Position numbers and translations under genes: made by a program. Positions 1 through 8,017 of a stretch of 14,217 nucleotides of DNA are shown piece after piece. The DNA comes from JBCCSZ01 sp039199225 (GTDB taxonomy: Bacteria; Bacteroidota; Bacteroidia; Chitinophagales; Saprospiraceae): positions 1 through 14,217 of the forward strand of contig JBCCSZ010000208.1 of NCBI GenBank assembly GCA_039199225.1. The letters are read 5' to 3'. Numbering within the stretch: the stretch's first letter is position 1; each line of letters begins with the position of its first letter. The notes under the pieces are model-generated. The model was not told where the DNA came from and did no database searches. It was given only the letters and a program-made list of their open reading frames with translations.

Positions 1-1434
1 ACTAGTGTTGTGGCCCAGTAGGGCGGCATTGTCATTGGCACCAACGGGCGGATTGCCAGTTGGAACGATGCCATCGATTTTGTCGAATGGTTGGCCCAGG
101 GTGAAATCGCTTACTTCCGAAGGAACGCAAAGCCAGTCCTGTAAGACGGTTGCATACACTTGTCGGAAATCCACATCGAATAGTGGATCGCCATATTGAT
201 CGACATCTCTCAGGTTGGGATGGGTACCGTGGAATCCTTGTCCGATCTCTTCACCAAAAATTAGCATGGGGCCACCCGTACCATGGTCGGTGCCTTCCGA
301 TCCATTTTCGAAGATGGTTCGACCAAATTCGGAAAAGGTCATGGATACTACCTCTTTGGCAAATCCATCTTTTCGCAGGTCGTCGTAAAAGGCTTTCACA
401 GTAGAAGACAAGGCATTCAACAAGGCCGGATGAGCGTCGACTTGCTCGGCATGGGTATCGAAACCGTCGATGGAAACCATGAAAATGCGCGTTCCCAGTC
501 GTCCCTTTATGAGGCGGGCAACGATGGCCAATTGCTCGCCTAGATAAGAGGCTGGGTAAAGCTCGGGATAGGCAGCATCGTTGCGGCCGTTTTGATAGGC
601 CAGTTGGATTTGCTCGGCATAGCGGAAGGCACTGTTGGAGACTGTCCGGACGAAGGCCAATTCATCGGCGGCGGGTGTGTTGCCCAGCCCAGTGGTATTG
701 TACAATTGACCGGATTGAGCGATCTGGTAAAATTCTGCTGGATTGCTGATGGACAAAGCCATATTGGTGCCGGCAGAGCGGAAGATCATATTGGCTTGTA
801 CGCCAATTTGCAATGCTGGTGGAATGGTTGGTGGTGCATCTGCAAAGGCTGGAAATTCATTGTCGAGCCAACGCCCCATCCAACCGGTGCTGATGATTTC
901 TTCGCTATCGCTGGCCGAGGCCCAAATGTCGGAGGAGCGAAAATGAGAATAGTTGGGCCTTGGATACCCTACGTTATGTACCACGCGCATGCGACCTTCT
1001 TCCCAAAACGGCTGTAGTTCCGACATGTAATTGGGCATTCCAAACTCATCATTCAAGGTCCATAAATCAGTGCGAGGTATGGCCAGGGTTGGTCGGATGT
1101 TGTAGTATTCATCATCTTGGAAAGGTACGATGGTGTTGAGGCCGTCGTTACCACCCTTCAGGCGAATCAGTACCAGGATGCGATCTCCACAATCGGCTGT
1201 ATTTAGGCTAGCAAGTAGGGGGGCAGGGCTGAAAGCGGAGACTGGAACGCCTTGCAGTAGCATGCCACCACCCAGTGCTGCCAAACCACTCATCCGCAGA
1301 AAATTTCGTCGGTTGAGCTGGTGGTGCCGCGAATGGGCAGGTCCATCTTTTAGTGAGATGCCGTGGCGTTTGCGTAGGTGGTCAGCCGCCTTTTGATGGA
1401 TTTTATCCCGATTGTCAGATTTATCGTCGCACAT
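1..1434 (-). CDS. DUF1501 family secreted protein with Tat-like signal (C-terminus cut by window edge)
   Basis: The frame is open from an ATG at 1434 to the left edge: 478 codons with no stop. An in-frame TGA seven codons upstream makes this the first possible ATG. Residues 41-52 carry a twin-arginine pattern (NRRNFLRMSGLA) followed by a Gly/Ala/Leu-rich hydrophobic stretch, so export of a folded protein by Tat is likely. The mature part shows DUF1501 hallmarks: RLKGGNDGLNT near residue 91, then SIDGFDTHAEQ, TFSEFGRT and GTDHGTGGPMLIFG further on. DUF1501 proteins are distant relatives of the alkaline phosphatase/sulfatase superfamily, and their substrates are unknown. The core appears to end near VYATVLQDWL. 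What follows, up to the LGHN stretch at the edge, looks like a C-terminal extension, possibly a T9SS sorting domain (inference). It lies 37 bp behind the DUF1800 gene, a very common pairing in Bacteroidota and Planctomycetes. Confidence 0.93.
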   Translation of the reverse strand, partial: MCDDKSDNRDKIHQKAADHLRKRHGISLKDGPAHSRHHQLNRRNFLRMSGLAALGGGMLLQGVPVSAFSPAPLLASLNTADCGDRILVLIRLKGGNDGLNTIVPFQDDEYYNIRPTLAIPRTDLWTLNDEFGMPNYMSELQPFWEEGRMRVVHNVGYPRPNYSHFRSSDIWASASDSEEIISTGWMGRWLDNEFPAFADAPPTIPPALQIGVQANMIFRSAGTNMALSISNPAEFYQIAQSGQLYNTTGLGNTPAADELAFVRTVSNSAFRYAEQIQLAYQNGRNDAAYPELYPASYLGEQLAIVARLIKGRLGTRIFMVSIDGFDTHAEQVDAHPALLNALSSTVKAFYDDLRKDGFAKEVVSMTFSEFGRTIFENGSEGTDHGTGGPMLIFGEEIGQGFHGTHPNLRDVDQYGDPLFDVDFRQVYATVLQDWLCVPSEVSDFTLGQPFDKIDGIVPTGNPPVGANDNAALLGHNTS

Positions 1435-1471
1435 GATATGGATCGCTTTGTGTCAATGAATGTTGCCTTAC

Positions 1472-2923
1472 TTAGGCCAATTGCCCTTCCGGCAGTCGCA
1501 TCAGGTAAAATAATAAGTTGAGAATTTGGTCTGGAACCTCTGGGAAGTAAAGTGTCCAGGTGCCGTCTTCAAAATAATTTTCCGGAATTTCTCCTTTGAA
1601 ATATTGCAGGGCCGCTTGGGCGTGTGCTTCATCCAAAGAAGTATTGAGGAAATGGGCTATGAGGGCCTGGGTAACAACGGCCGGGTCTTTTTCCAGGCGA
1701 TCCGTCAGATCGACGGCCAATTGTCGTAATGTTCCTTTCAAATCGTCGCTGTTCCCCAGACGGCTGAACAGCAAGGTCGACATGAAGCCCCAACGGACGG
1801 TCAGCGTGTTTTCGTTGATCCAACTGTGGTGTCCTGGCCAACCGGCAACATCTACAGGATTGAACAGCTCCTGGCCACATTCTCGGCAAAAGGAAAACAA
1901 CTCATACGACCAATCTGCTTCCAGGTCTGTAGACTCTATCCCGGCTATGCGGAGCAGAGAAATAAAGTATTCGAAAGGGTCCTTGATTCGGCTGTTGATA
2001 AAGCGCTCATCAAAAAAATGGTCGCTCTTCAAAAGGGTTCGAAGGACTGGCGCCAACTCCCAATTATTGTCCTGGAAGCTCTGTGCCATTGCTTGAATCA
2101 CTTCATCATCGGTTTTATCATAAACCAGAAATTTATACAGCTTTGAACAGATGTAGGTGGCTGTTTCTGCACTTCGCTCTGTAAAAATCAGCTCGTGTAC
2201 ATCGTCGTAGCCCCAGTTGCCACTTCGACCAAAAATGCTTTTGCTGCTACCATCAAATAAGTTGTTATCGAAATAGGGTGGGGTACATTCATACATCTCA
2301 ACCCGCCAGCCTGTCAGTGCGCGCGATACCTCTACCACATCGGTTTGAGTGTATCCATTGTTCTGTCCCATCGTAAACAACTCCATCAAGTCCCGCGCAT
2401 AATTTTCGTTGGGAGCATCGGCCACATTTATATTGCCATTTAGATAAACCAACATGGCGGGGTTTTTTCCCATTTCTTCCACAAAAGTCCGAAAGTTGCC
2501 GAAAGCTTGTTGGTACAGCAGGGCGAAATAGGACCACATATAGGAATTACAGCCATATACTTCTTCCTCTGTAACAAAGTGATTGTGCCAAAACAAGGCC
2601 ATTTTGCTGCGGATAGGATCATCGATCATGGCGGCAGCCCATCGGGCTACAAATTCTGCTTTGTGTTCGAACACCATGTCATTGTCGTCGCCATAATCGT
2701 CACTGGTATAGTTGGCCCAAAAGGGTGGTGGGGGCTGTGGCGCGGCCATCACCTGGTTGATGAGCTGGTCTACCAATTCACCTGGACTCAACTGCAAGCC
2801 TTCCTGGAGGTCCGACAAGCGCGCACCATAACCCAATCGGTCGTAGAGGTGGCGAATGCGTCGTTCATTCCAGGGTTTATCTGTAGAAGGAACATAAGGT
2901 TCCAGGGCCGTTAGGGTCCTCAT
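1472..2923 (-). CDS. DUF1800 family protein
   Basis: A complete 483-residue protein. Family motifs are visible along its length: RHLYDRLGYGA near residue 24, MALFWHNHFVT at 108-118, NENYARDLMELFTMG at 172-186 followed by ALTGWR, and FNPVDVAGWPGHHSWIN in the C-terminal third. The length is normal for DUF1800. The biochemical role is unknown. The family is regularly encoded next to a DUF1501 gene, as here, and the two probably work together in the envelope. No signal peptide is visible at the N-terminus, which starts directly with a soluble stretch (MRTLTALEPY), while the DUF1501 partner does have one. It is the first gene of the minus-strand pair. The upstream 211 bp separate it from the divergent T9SS cargo gene, and I found no exact TAnnTTTG box there on either strand. 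Confidence 0.93.
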   Translation of the reverse strand: MRTLTALEPYVPSTDKPWNERRIRHLYDRLGYGARLSDLQEGLQLSPGELVDQLINQVMAAPQPPPPFWANYTSDDYGDDNDMVFEHKAEFVARWAAAMIDDPIRSKMALFWHNHFVTEEEVYGCNSYMWSYFALLYQQAFGNFRTFVEEMGKNPAMLVYLNGNINVADAPNENYARDLMELFTMGQNNGYTQTDVVEVSRALTGWRVEMYECTPPYFDNNLFDGSSKSIFGRSGNWGYDDVHELIFTERSAETATYICSKLYKFLVYDKTDDEVIQAMAQSFQDNNWELAPVLRTLLKSDHFFDERFINSRIKDPFEYFISLLRIAGIESTDLEADWSYELFSFCRECGQELFNPVDVAGWPGHHSWINENTLTVRWGFMSTLLFSRLGNSDDLKGTLRQLAVDLTDRLEKDPAVVTQALIAHFLNTSLDEAHAQAALQYFKGEIPENYFEDGTWTLYFPEVPDQILNLLFYLMRLPEGQLA

Positions 2924-3134
2924 AATTGCAAAATTCGTGGACCTGCCCCTTGTGAATAGCTCAGGAAGGTCATTATCGAAGAAGTAAATTTCAGTCTAAA
3001 ATAAATCATTTGCTCAAAAGATTGAAGGCTGGATTGAAAAATTTAAAATAAACCCATACGAATTTGTTAGTTATTTGATGAATTAGTATTTTCCACTGCT
3101 CATTATTTATTCTTCAAATCAAAATGCCTCCATC

Positions 3135-6100
3135 GTGTCTCGATCTTTACGATTTTATAGACTACTGCTGCTCTTGTTGGTCTTCTTTGGAAGCCTAGCC
3201 AGCCAAGCACAGCAGGTCTTGTTATCTGAAGATTTCAATGATTGTGCCTATCCTTCTGATTGGAGTGTCAATCTGGAAGGGAATCAGGATGTTGCCTGGC
3301 AAGTAGGCTATCCTGCCAATTCGGATAGCGATAGCAGTACAATAGATGGTAGTTGTATGGTCATCATCGACGATGATCTGACGGGAGATGACACGCCTCC
3401 TTTTACCTTACAATTGATAACCCCTGCCTTCGATGCGACGGCCTATCAGACGGTGGCATTTTCTGTAGATGTTCACTTTCGAAATGCCGAAAACGCAGCT
3501 TCCTTTTCCATCAAGGTGTGGGATGGAACGGCTTTTCAGCAGATCGTAAAATACAAGGGAGGGGCCGATCATATGGGAGAGCAGTTTTCGGACTTTGTAA
3601 CCTTTGAAGCAGATTTGAGCTTTTACGCCAATCCGGAGATGCAACTGCTTTTTGAGTACGATGATGGAAACGTATGGGCTTGGTGGGCTGGTTTTGACAA
3701 TGTATTGGTCGTTGGAGAAGGCGAAGGGGAAAATTTAGTATTAGAAGATTTCAATGATTGTCGCCTACCTGATGGTTGGACAACCAATATCGTTACAGGT
3801 GAAGACGACTGGCAATTTGGCCATGTATTCAATGATAACAATGGTGTCGACAGTACGATGAACGGCAGTTGCTTTGTATACTTCGATGACGATGGTCTGG
3901 GCGAAGATGTTCCTTTCTCAACTGTTGAGCTGCGCACGCCCTTTTTTGATGGTAGCCAACATGCAGAACTTTATGCAGATTTGGACATCATCTTACGGCG
4001 TTACAAGGCCGAGGAGCAACTGAGCGTTAGCGTATATGATGCAGTGACGAACAGTCTTGAACCAGTCGTATTGTATTTGACCGATCTGGGTGGTCCAAAA
4101 TTCGACGCCTACGTACGCGAGCGCATCGACCTGACGGCTCATCGTTCCAGCCAGATGCAATTGGTATTTACCTATATCGATGGACGAGATTGGGGTTGGT
4201 GGGTTGGTATGGACAATATCAAGGTTTTTGGTCAGGGAAAAATCAATGAGCGTTGCGAGTTGGCAGAGGACATCCAACTGGGACAAAACTGCGTTCCAGC
4301 CAATAACCGCAAAGCTTTATTTACTGGGCCGATTCCCGACTGCAGTGACCTCAACTACGGTTCCCTGTGGTATCGCTATCAAGCTGACTTTGATGGCATT
4401 CTGGATGTACAAACCAATGCCCAATTCAATGATGTACTGACTTTCTTTGAGGGAGACTGTGCCAATATTTCGGCCATTGGTTGTGTGGATGCGGATGAGC
4501 ATGGTTTTGTGGGGGAGCGTCTGCTGGTCGAAGTAGAAAATAATAAAACATACTGGCTCCGTATCAATGGCAAAGGTGGGAATGTCTTTGGCCGAACTTT
4601 TGGCGACCTCTGCCTGGAATTGCAGAAAGCCGATGACTTTTTGCCTCGACCTGTCAATGATTGGTGTAGCCAGGCAATCGATATTCAGTTGGAGGATGCC
4701 TGCGTGGAGGGAATCAACTTCCATGCAGAATCAGACGGCAATTTGCCATCCAGAAATTTACTGTCTCGGGCAGATGTCTGGTATGCTTACCAAGCACAGA
4801 CCACAGGAGCAGTTGAACTGACGACCCAGGCTAATTTTTCTGATGTCATCACCCTCTATAGTGGAGATTGCAATTACTTGAAAGAACTGCAAGTGAATGA
4901 ATTTGGCCAATCGATGAAGACAGAACCTTTGGAGCAGGGGCAAACCTATTACTTTCACATCAGTGGGTTTTTTGCAACCCTTGAAGGCCAGCTTTGTGCC
5001 AGCCTGTCTCCACTTAGTGAGGAAGGACCCGATAATGATCTTTGTCTGGGGGCGCAATCGATAAGTCTTGGCAGCCCATGTGTGGAGGCTGTCAATACCA
5101 ATGCAGGTTTGGATGGCCCGCCGCCTTCTTGTGAGCCTTATCCAGCTGCCAGTGTGTGGTATAAATTTGAGGCACCTGCATCCGGTGGGATTCTCTTGCA
5201 TACGAATGCCCACTTCGTGCATACAGTAGCAGTTTTCGAAGGGGCATGCGATCAACTGTCCGAGCTGTTTTGTGCCAATAATCCCAGTCGTTGTGAAGAC
5301 TACCTATCTATAGGCGATTTAGTGCCGGGCGATACCTATCATGTCCAGATTGCCTCCGCCAATCAATATGCTGTACAGGGAAATGAGGGTCGCTTTTGCC
5401 TATCAATCAGAGACATTGGGGACCCATCTCAATTCGAGCCTTTGAAGCTGGTGGTAGAAGCAGAGTGCCTTGAAAATGGCATTGGTCGACTGAACATTGT
5501 GGAGACATCTGGAGGAGTAGGGGAGTTGTCGATCCATGCACCCAATCTTTCTTCTGATCGCTTGGTCAATGCCGGGGCGACTTGGCTGGTGGTATTGGAA
5601 GACGAAAACGATTGTGTTGTGACGCAGGAAGGTACAATGGATTGCACGCTTGACAGTTGTGGATTGATGTTGTCTTATGAAGTACAGCAACCTAGTTGTT
5701 CTGATCAATTGGATGGGCAGATATTTGTAGAATTATTACAAGGGGAGGAGCCAACTTCTTATGAGTGGTCCGATGGTAGCAGTGGTACCCTTCTGGCCAA
5801 TGTAGGTCCGGGGCAGTATGTTCTGACCGTTAATACCTCTGGCGGTTGTCAGTATCGTCGAGTATTCAGCTTGGAAGCTCCGACGCCCGTCCAAATCACT
5901 GCATCGAATGTACAGGCTGCTGTTGATGGTGAAAATGGCAGCATCGAATTGCTACTCGGAGGTGGTGACGGTCCTTTCTCGTTTGCCTGGTACGATGCAG
6001 ACTCTATCTTGATTGGAACTGAGCAAAATATCGATGGCCTTCTGGCGGGAACCTATCGCATTGTGGTGACAGATGCCAGCGGCTGCTCAACAGAGGCCCT

Positions 6101-6395
6101 ATTCGTTGTCGATCAAATAACGTCTACAACAAATCTGTCAGAGGATATTTTTGTTGCACTATATCCCAATCCTACTCAAGGTCGCAGTGACCTACAGTTG
6201 CGTTTACCAGAAGTACAACAGATCGAAGTGAAAATAACAGATGTCAGTGGAAAGGTCGTGCTAACGCTGCCATCGGTGACGGCAAGTGCTCATCAATGGC
6301 CCTTAGAGCTACCTACTTTGGAAAGTGGTGTGTATATGGTACATATTCACTCAGAAAAGTATTCCTTCGTTCGGTCGTTGGCCTTGGTACGTTGA
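3135..6395 (+). CDS. Secreted multidomain protein with T9SS type A C-terminal sorting domain
   Basis: 1086 residues. The start is GTG: the frame upstream to the TAG at 3084 has no ATG, and GTG gives an ideal signal peptide (MSRSLRFYRLLLLLLVFFGS, cleavage after Ala-Gln-Ala). Two homologous beta-sandwich domains follow at about 29-195 and 200-365, each opening with EDFNDC..P..W and closing with W.WWAG/W.WWVG.(D)N; they resemble choice-of-anchor J/MAM-like domains. Next come three Cys-containing repeats at about 371-497, 508-625 and 634-757 with the pattern N..C..A, then (V/L)WY.(Y/F), then (F/Y).G.C, like PPC-type domains. Then an Ig-like stretch, two SprB-like repeats (about 840-994) and a C-terminal domain from about 1004 with YPNP at 1010-1013, ending in a Gly-Val-Tyr-Met-Val strand and basic tail. 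The last domain is the signal for T9SS export across the outer membrane and surface anchoring. No catalytic domain is seen; adhesion or a structural surface role is inference. Confidence 0.93.
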   Translation: MSRSLRFYRLLLLLLVFFGSLASQAQQVLLSEDFNDCAYPSDWSVNLEGNQDVAWQVGYPANSDSDSSTIDGSCMVIIDDDLTGDDTPPFTLQLITPAFDATAYQTVAFSVDVHFRNAENAASFSIKVWDGTAFQQIVKYKGGADHMGEQFSDFVTFEADLSFYANPEMQLLFEYDDGNVWAWWAGFDNVLVVGEGEGENLVLEDFNDCRLPDGWTTNIVTGEDDWQFGHVFNDNNGVDSTMNGSCFVYFDDDGLGEDVPFSTVELRTPFFDGSQHAELYADLDIILRRYKAEEQLSVSVYDAVTNSLEPVVLYLTDLGGPKFDAYVRERIDLTAHRSSQMQLVFTYIDGRDWGWWVGMDNIKVFGQGKINERCELAEDIQLGQNCVPANNRKALFTGPIPDCSDLNYGSLWYRYQADFDGILDVQTNAQFNDVLTFFEGDCANISAIGCVDADEHGFVGERLLVEVENNKTYWLRINGKGGNVFGRTFGDLCLELQKADDFLPRPVNDWCSQAIDIQLEDACVEGINFHAESDGNLPSRNLLSRADVWYAYQAQTTGAVELTTQANFSDVITLYSGDCNYLKELQVNEFGQSMKTEPLEQGQTYYFHISGFFATLEGQLCASLSPLSEEGPDNDLCLGAQSISLGSPCVEAVNTNAGLDGPPPSCEPYPAASVWYKFEAPASGGILLHTNAHFVHTVAVFEGACDQLSELFCANNPSRCEDYLSIGDLVPGDTYHVQIASANQYAVQGNEGRFCLSIRDIGDPSQFEPLKLVVEAECLENGIGRLNIVETSGGVGELSIHAPNLSSDRLVNAGATWLVVLEDENDCVVTQEGTMDCTLDSCGLMLSYEVQQPSCSDQLDGQIFVELLQGEEPTSYEWSDGSSGTLLANVGPGQYVLTVNTSGGCQYRRVFSLEAPTPVQITASNVQAAVDGENGSIELLLGGGDGPFSFAWYDADSILIGTEQNIDGLLAGTYRIVVTDASGCSTEALFVVDQITSTTNLSEDIFVALYPNPTQGRSDLQLRLPEVQQIEVKITDVSGKVVLTLPSVTASAHQWPLELPTLESGVYMVHIHSEKYSFVRSLALVR

Positions 6396-6408
6396 ATGGA
6401 GCTATTTA

Positions 6409-6428
6409 GCAGAGATGAACCTCTCTGC
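6409..6428 (+). terminator. Hairpin after the T9SS cargo gene
   Basis: A perfect 7-bp stem (GCAGAGA at 6409-6415, TCTCTGC at 6422-6428) with a 6-nt loop begins 14 nt after the stop codon of the cargo gene. It is followed by a T-rich but interrupted stretch up to about 6453. It sits between two convergent genes, where a terminator is expected. The T-tract is weak, so this may be only a partial intrinsic terminator. Confidence 0.45.
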
Positions 6429-6450
6429 CCAGCTTTTGGTTTGTCTTCTT

Positions 6451-7359
6451 TTACAAATGATCTATTTGCTCTTTAGTCAGTCCAGTGATTTCAGCGATTT
6501 TCTCAGTAGGCATTCCCACTTGTTTCAGCTTGAGGGCAATGTCGTACTTTTCTTCGGCTCTTCCTTCCTGACGTCCCTCTTCGCGTCCTTCCTCGCGTCC
6601 TTCTTGACGTCCCTCCTCGCGTCCCTCTTCGCGGCCTTCTTCTCTGGATGTGTCAACTACATTCTGTAGGTCCCTATAATACTTTAAACTTTCTTCGTAG
6701 GCCATCCGCTCCTCAGGAGTGAATGTGGCTATTTCTGCCGATTCAAACAACTTCTTGAATATCTTATCTTGGAGCTTGGCAGGTCTGTTTTGTAATTCGG
6801 AAAGGTGTTTGAAAACGAATAGCCATTTGTCGAAATGTGATTCAAGCTCTTCTTCACTTTTTCGAAATTTAGGTAGCTCGATGTAAATGAACTTTAGCTT
6901 GTCATAAAAAACTTCGCACCTTTGGTTTTTCAGTTCTACAAAATGAATGACCTCTGCGTCTTCTTTGTGGTCATCAAAGACAAAGTCTAGAATTCCGACG
7001 GTGTAAACAGGCTCTAACTTGTAATTCCAGCTGCCTTTTTGGGCCTGCTCTTGTATGGGGAAGGAAGAATAGTAAATGCTTCTATCCTTAAAATAATTCT
7101 GTTTGGCTTTTTGCAGTTCAACGATAAATCTTTCACCAGATGCTCCGACACAATACAGATCGAAAATGGCCTTTCTGTCTAGATCGTTCTGGCCCAACTG
7201 CTCATTTTGGGCATACTTCAAATCTTGAATCTGGTGAACATCAGGTAAAATCTGATTGAGAAAATCAATCAGCAAGGCTTTATTTGGTTCAGTCCCAAAC
7301 AGCTTTTTGAACCCAAAATCGGTCAAAGGATTTACATATCTTTCTTTCAATGCACTCAT
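6451..7359 (-). CDS. Rpn family recombination-promoting nuclease / PD-(D/E)XK nuclease family transposase
   Basis: 302 residues. The N-terminus (NPLTDFGFKKLFGTEPNKALLIDFLN, residues 10-35) is the hallmark of the PDDEXK_2/Rpn family. A nuclease core is visible as D67 in IFDLYC and E81-x-Q83 in IVELQKAKQ, the D...ExQ variant of the PD-(D/E)XK active site. Residues about 239-270 are tandem Glu/Arg/Gly tetrapeptides (REEG/RQEG), and the protein ends in a short helix-turn-helix-like segment (TEKIAEITGLTKEQIDHL). Family members in E. coli (RpnA-E) promote recombination and act as DNA nucleases; Bacteroidota genomes often carry many copies. No terminal inverted repeats or target duplications are visible around it, so it looks like a stand-alone gene and not an insertion sequence. 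It has its own promoter (7397-7429) and converges on the cargo gene. Confidence 0.9.
   Translation of the reverse strand: MSALKERYVNPLTDFGFKKLFGTEPNKALLIDFLNQILPDVHQIQDLKYAQNEQLGQNDLDRKAIFDLYCVGASGERFIVELQKAKQNYFKDRSIYYSSFPIQEQAQKGSWNYKLEPVYTVGILDFVFDDHKEDAEVIHFVELKNQRCEVFYDKLKFIYIELPKFRKSEEELESHFDKWLFVFKHLSELQNRPAKLQDKIFKKLFESAEIATFTPEERMAYEESLKYYRDLQNVVDTSREEGREEGREEGRQEGREEGREEGRQEGRAEEKYDIALKLKQVGMPTEKIAEITGLTKEQIDHL
6550..6645 (-). repeat. Degenerate 12-bp coding repeat (REEG/RQEG array) in the Rpn-like gene
   Basis: About eight tandem units of roughly 12 bp, read on the plus strand as variants of GACGTCCCTCTT / GCGTCCTTCCTC, encode the Arg-Glu-Glu-Gly / Arg-Gln-Glu-Gly tail of the Rpn-like protein. 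Units differ at synonymous and Glu/Gln positions. Because the unit length is a multiple of three, gain or loss of units keeps the frame. Confidence 0.85.
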
Positions 7360-7396
7360 TACCAGTTTCTTAATTCAAGGTGTCATGATTAATAAA

Positions 7397-7429
7397 CAAA
7401 GGTAATCAAAATTGAGTTCTGAAAACAAA
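7397..7429 (-). promoter_or_regulatory. Bacteroidota-type promoter for the Rpn-like gene
   Basis: Read on the minus strand, TTTG (7429-7426) is followed after 21 nt by TACCTTTG (7404-7397), an exact match to the Bacteroidota -33 TTTG / -7 TAnnTTTG consensus with normal spacing. Transcription would start near 7390, giving a leader of about 30 nt before the ATG at 7359. The -33 element lies inside the T-tract of the upstream Hsp20-operon terminator. Confidence 0.7.
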
Positions 7430-7464
7430 AAGGATCGCCGTGCGCTGTTGTAACAGGCATGGCG
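7421..7464 (-). terminator. Probable intrinsic terminator of the Hsp20 operon
   Basis: On the minus strand, 19 nt after the Hsp20 stop codon, an imperfect hairpin spans 7464-7436. It has an outer CGCC/GGCG pair, an inner CTGTT/AACAG stem around a very small loop, and mismatches or a bulge between them. It is followed by ATCCTTTTTGTTTTC (7435-7421). The T-tract and position fit an intrinsic terminator; the stem is not perfect. Confidence 0.5.
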
Positions 7465-7483
7465 TCCCAATCCCAAAGATTCC

Positions 7484-7906
7484 TTAGTCTACTAAAATAT
7501 CTTTTCGCACCGTGTGGTACTCTTCTAACTTGGGTAGTGTCAGTCGAAGAACACCATCAGCATATTGCGCATTGATTTGGCTGGTATCGATGCCTTTGTT
7601 GAGTTCAAACTGGCGCTTAAAGCCAATCTGGCGAAACTCTTGGCGCTTCCAACGACTGCTCTTTTCCTCCGACGGGGCAGGCGCCTCTGCCGATATTTCT
7701 AAAACCCGGTCGACAACCGATACTTGGAACTGACTTTTTTCCAGCCCCGGCGCAAAGATGTACAACTCATAGTGGTCATCGAACTCTTCTACATTGGCTG
7801 GTGGATAAGACCAATTGTAAGCATGGCGCATCCACTTGGCGCGCTTGCGTTGGCGCATTTGACGATAGTAATGATGACGGTGATGATCTGAAAATTTTCT
7901 ACACAT
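7484..7906 (-). CDS. hsp20: Hsp20/alpha-crystallin family small heat-shock protein
   Basis: 140 residues, a normal size for a bacterial small heat-shock protein. The alpha-crystallin domain covers about 35-128, with PPANVEEFDDHYELYIFAPG at its start, FKRQFELNKGID (96-107), and the closing GVLRLTLPK motif at 118-126. Small heat-shock proteins hold unfolding clients in an ATP-independent way and form oligomers. The N-terminal arm is unusually rich in His, Arg and Tyr (residues 3-28), which may alter oligomerisation or bind metal or nucleic acid (inference). The C-terminal I-x-I/V anchoring motif is not clear; the protein ends RKDILVD. The ATG at 7906 is the first after an in-frame TAA seven codons upstream, and it is embedded in a CAAT tetranucleotide repeat. 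It follows a small membrane-protein gene by 111 bp. Confidence 0.9.
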   Translation of the reverse strand: MCRKFSDHHRHHYYRQMRQRKRAKWMRHAYNWSYPPANVEEFDDHYELYIFAPGLEKSQFQVSVVDRVLEISAEAPAPSEEKSSRWKRQEFRQIGFKRQFELNKGIDTSQINAQYADGVLRLTLPKLEEYHTVRKDILVD

Positions 7907-7924
7907 TGATTGATTGATTGATTG
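7905..7924. repeat. Five-copy ATTG tetranucleotide microsatellite at the Hsp20 start codon
   Basis: Five exact ATTG units run from 7905 to 7924, with a partial unit after them. On the minus strand this is (CAAT)5, and the last unit supplies the AT of the Hsp20 ATG. Copy-number changes would alter leader length and not the reading frame, because an in-frame TAA lies just upstream. Confidence 0.9.
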
Positions 7925-8017
7925 ATTTTTAAGTGATGGAAATGGGGGAACCTCCCTTTCTTACAACTCTTAATCTTCCCCTTTAGATGGTATTCGGCTT
8001 ATGGAAATGCTGTCCGC

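Noticed and set aside
592..1396. Plus-strand ORFs opposite the DUF1501 gene
   Set aside because: They are antisense to a frame with clear family motifs and show no recognisable domain.
2924..3134. Promoters in the divergent region between DUF1800 and the T9SS cargo gene
   Set aside because: Both strands were read for TAnnTTTG; only matches with one or more mismatches or wrong spacing were found, so no site is claimed.
4758..5255. 165-codon minus-strand ORF inside the T9SS cargo gene
   Set aside because: Antisense shadow of a strongly supported coding frame, with no domain-like pattern.
6550..6645. Short tandem repeats that could be taken for a CRISPR-like array
   Set aside because: Units are 12 bp, contiguous without spacers, and encode the in-frame Glu/Arg/Gly tail of the Rpn-like protein.
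6451..7359. Rpn-like gene as a complete insertion sequence
   Set aside because: No terminal inverted repeats or target-site duplications are visible on either side, and it has its own ordinary promoter.
7939..7960. Inverted repeat in the Hsp20 leader as an RNA thermometer
   Set aside because: The stem is short, has a bulged base and a G-rich loop, and lies away from the start codon; no known thermosensor pattern is recognisable.
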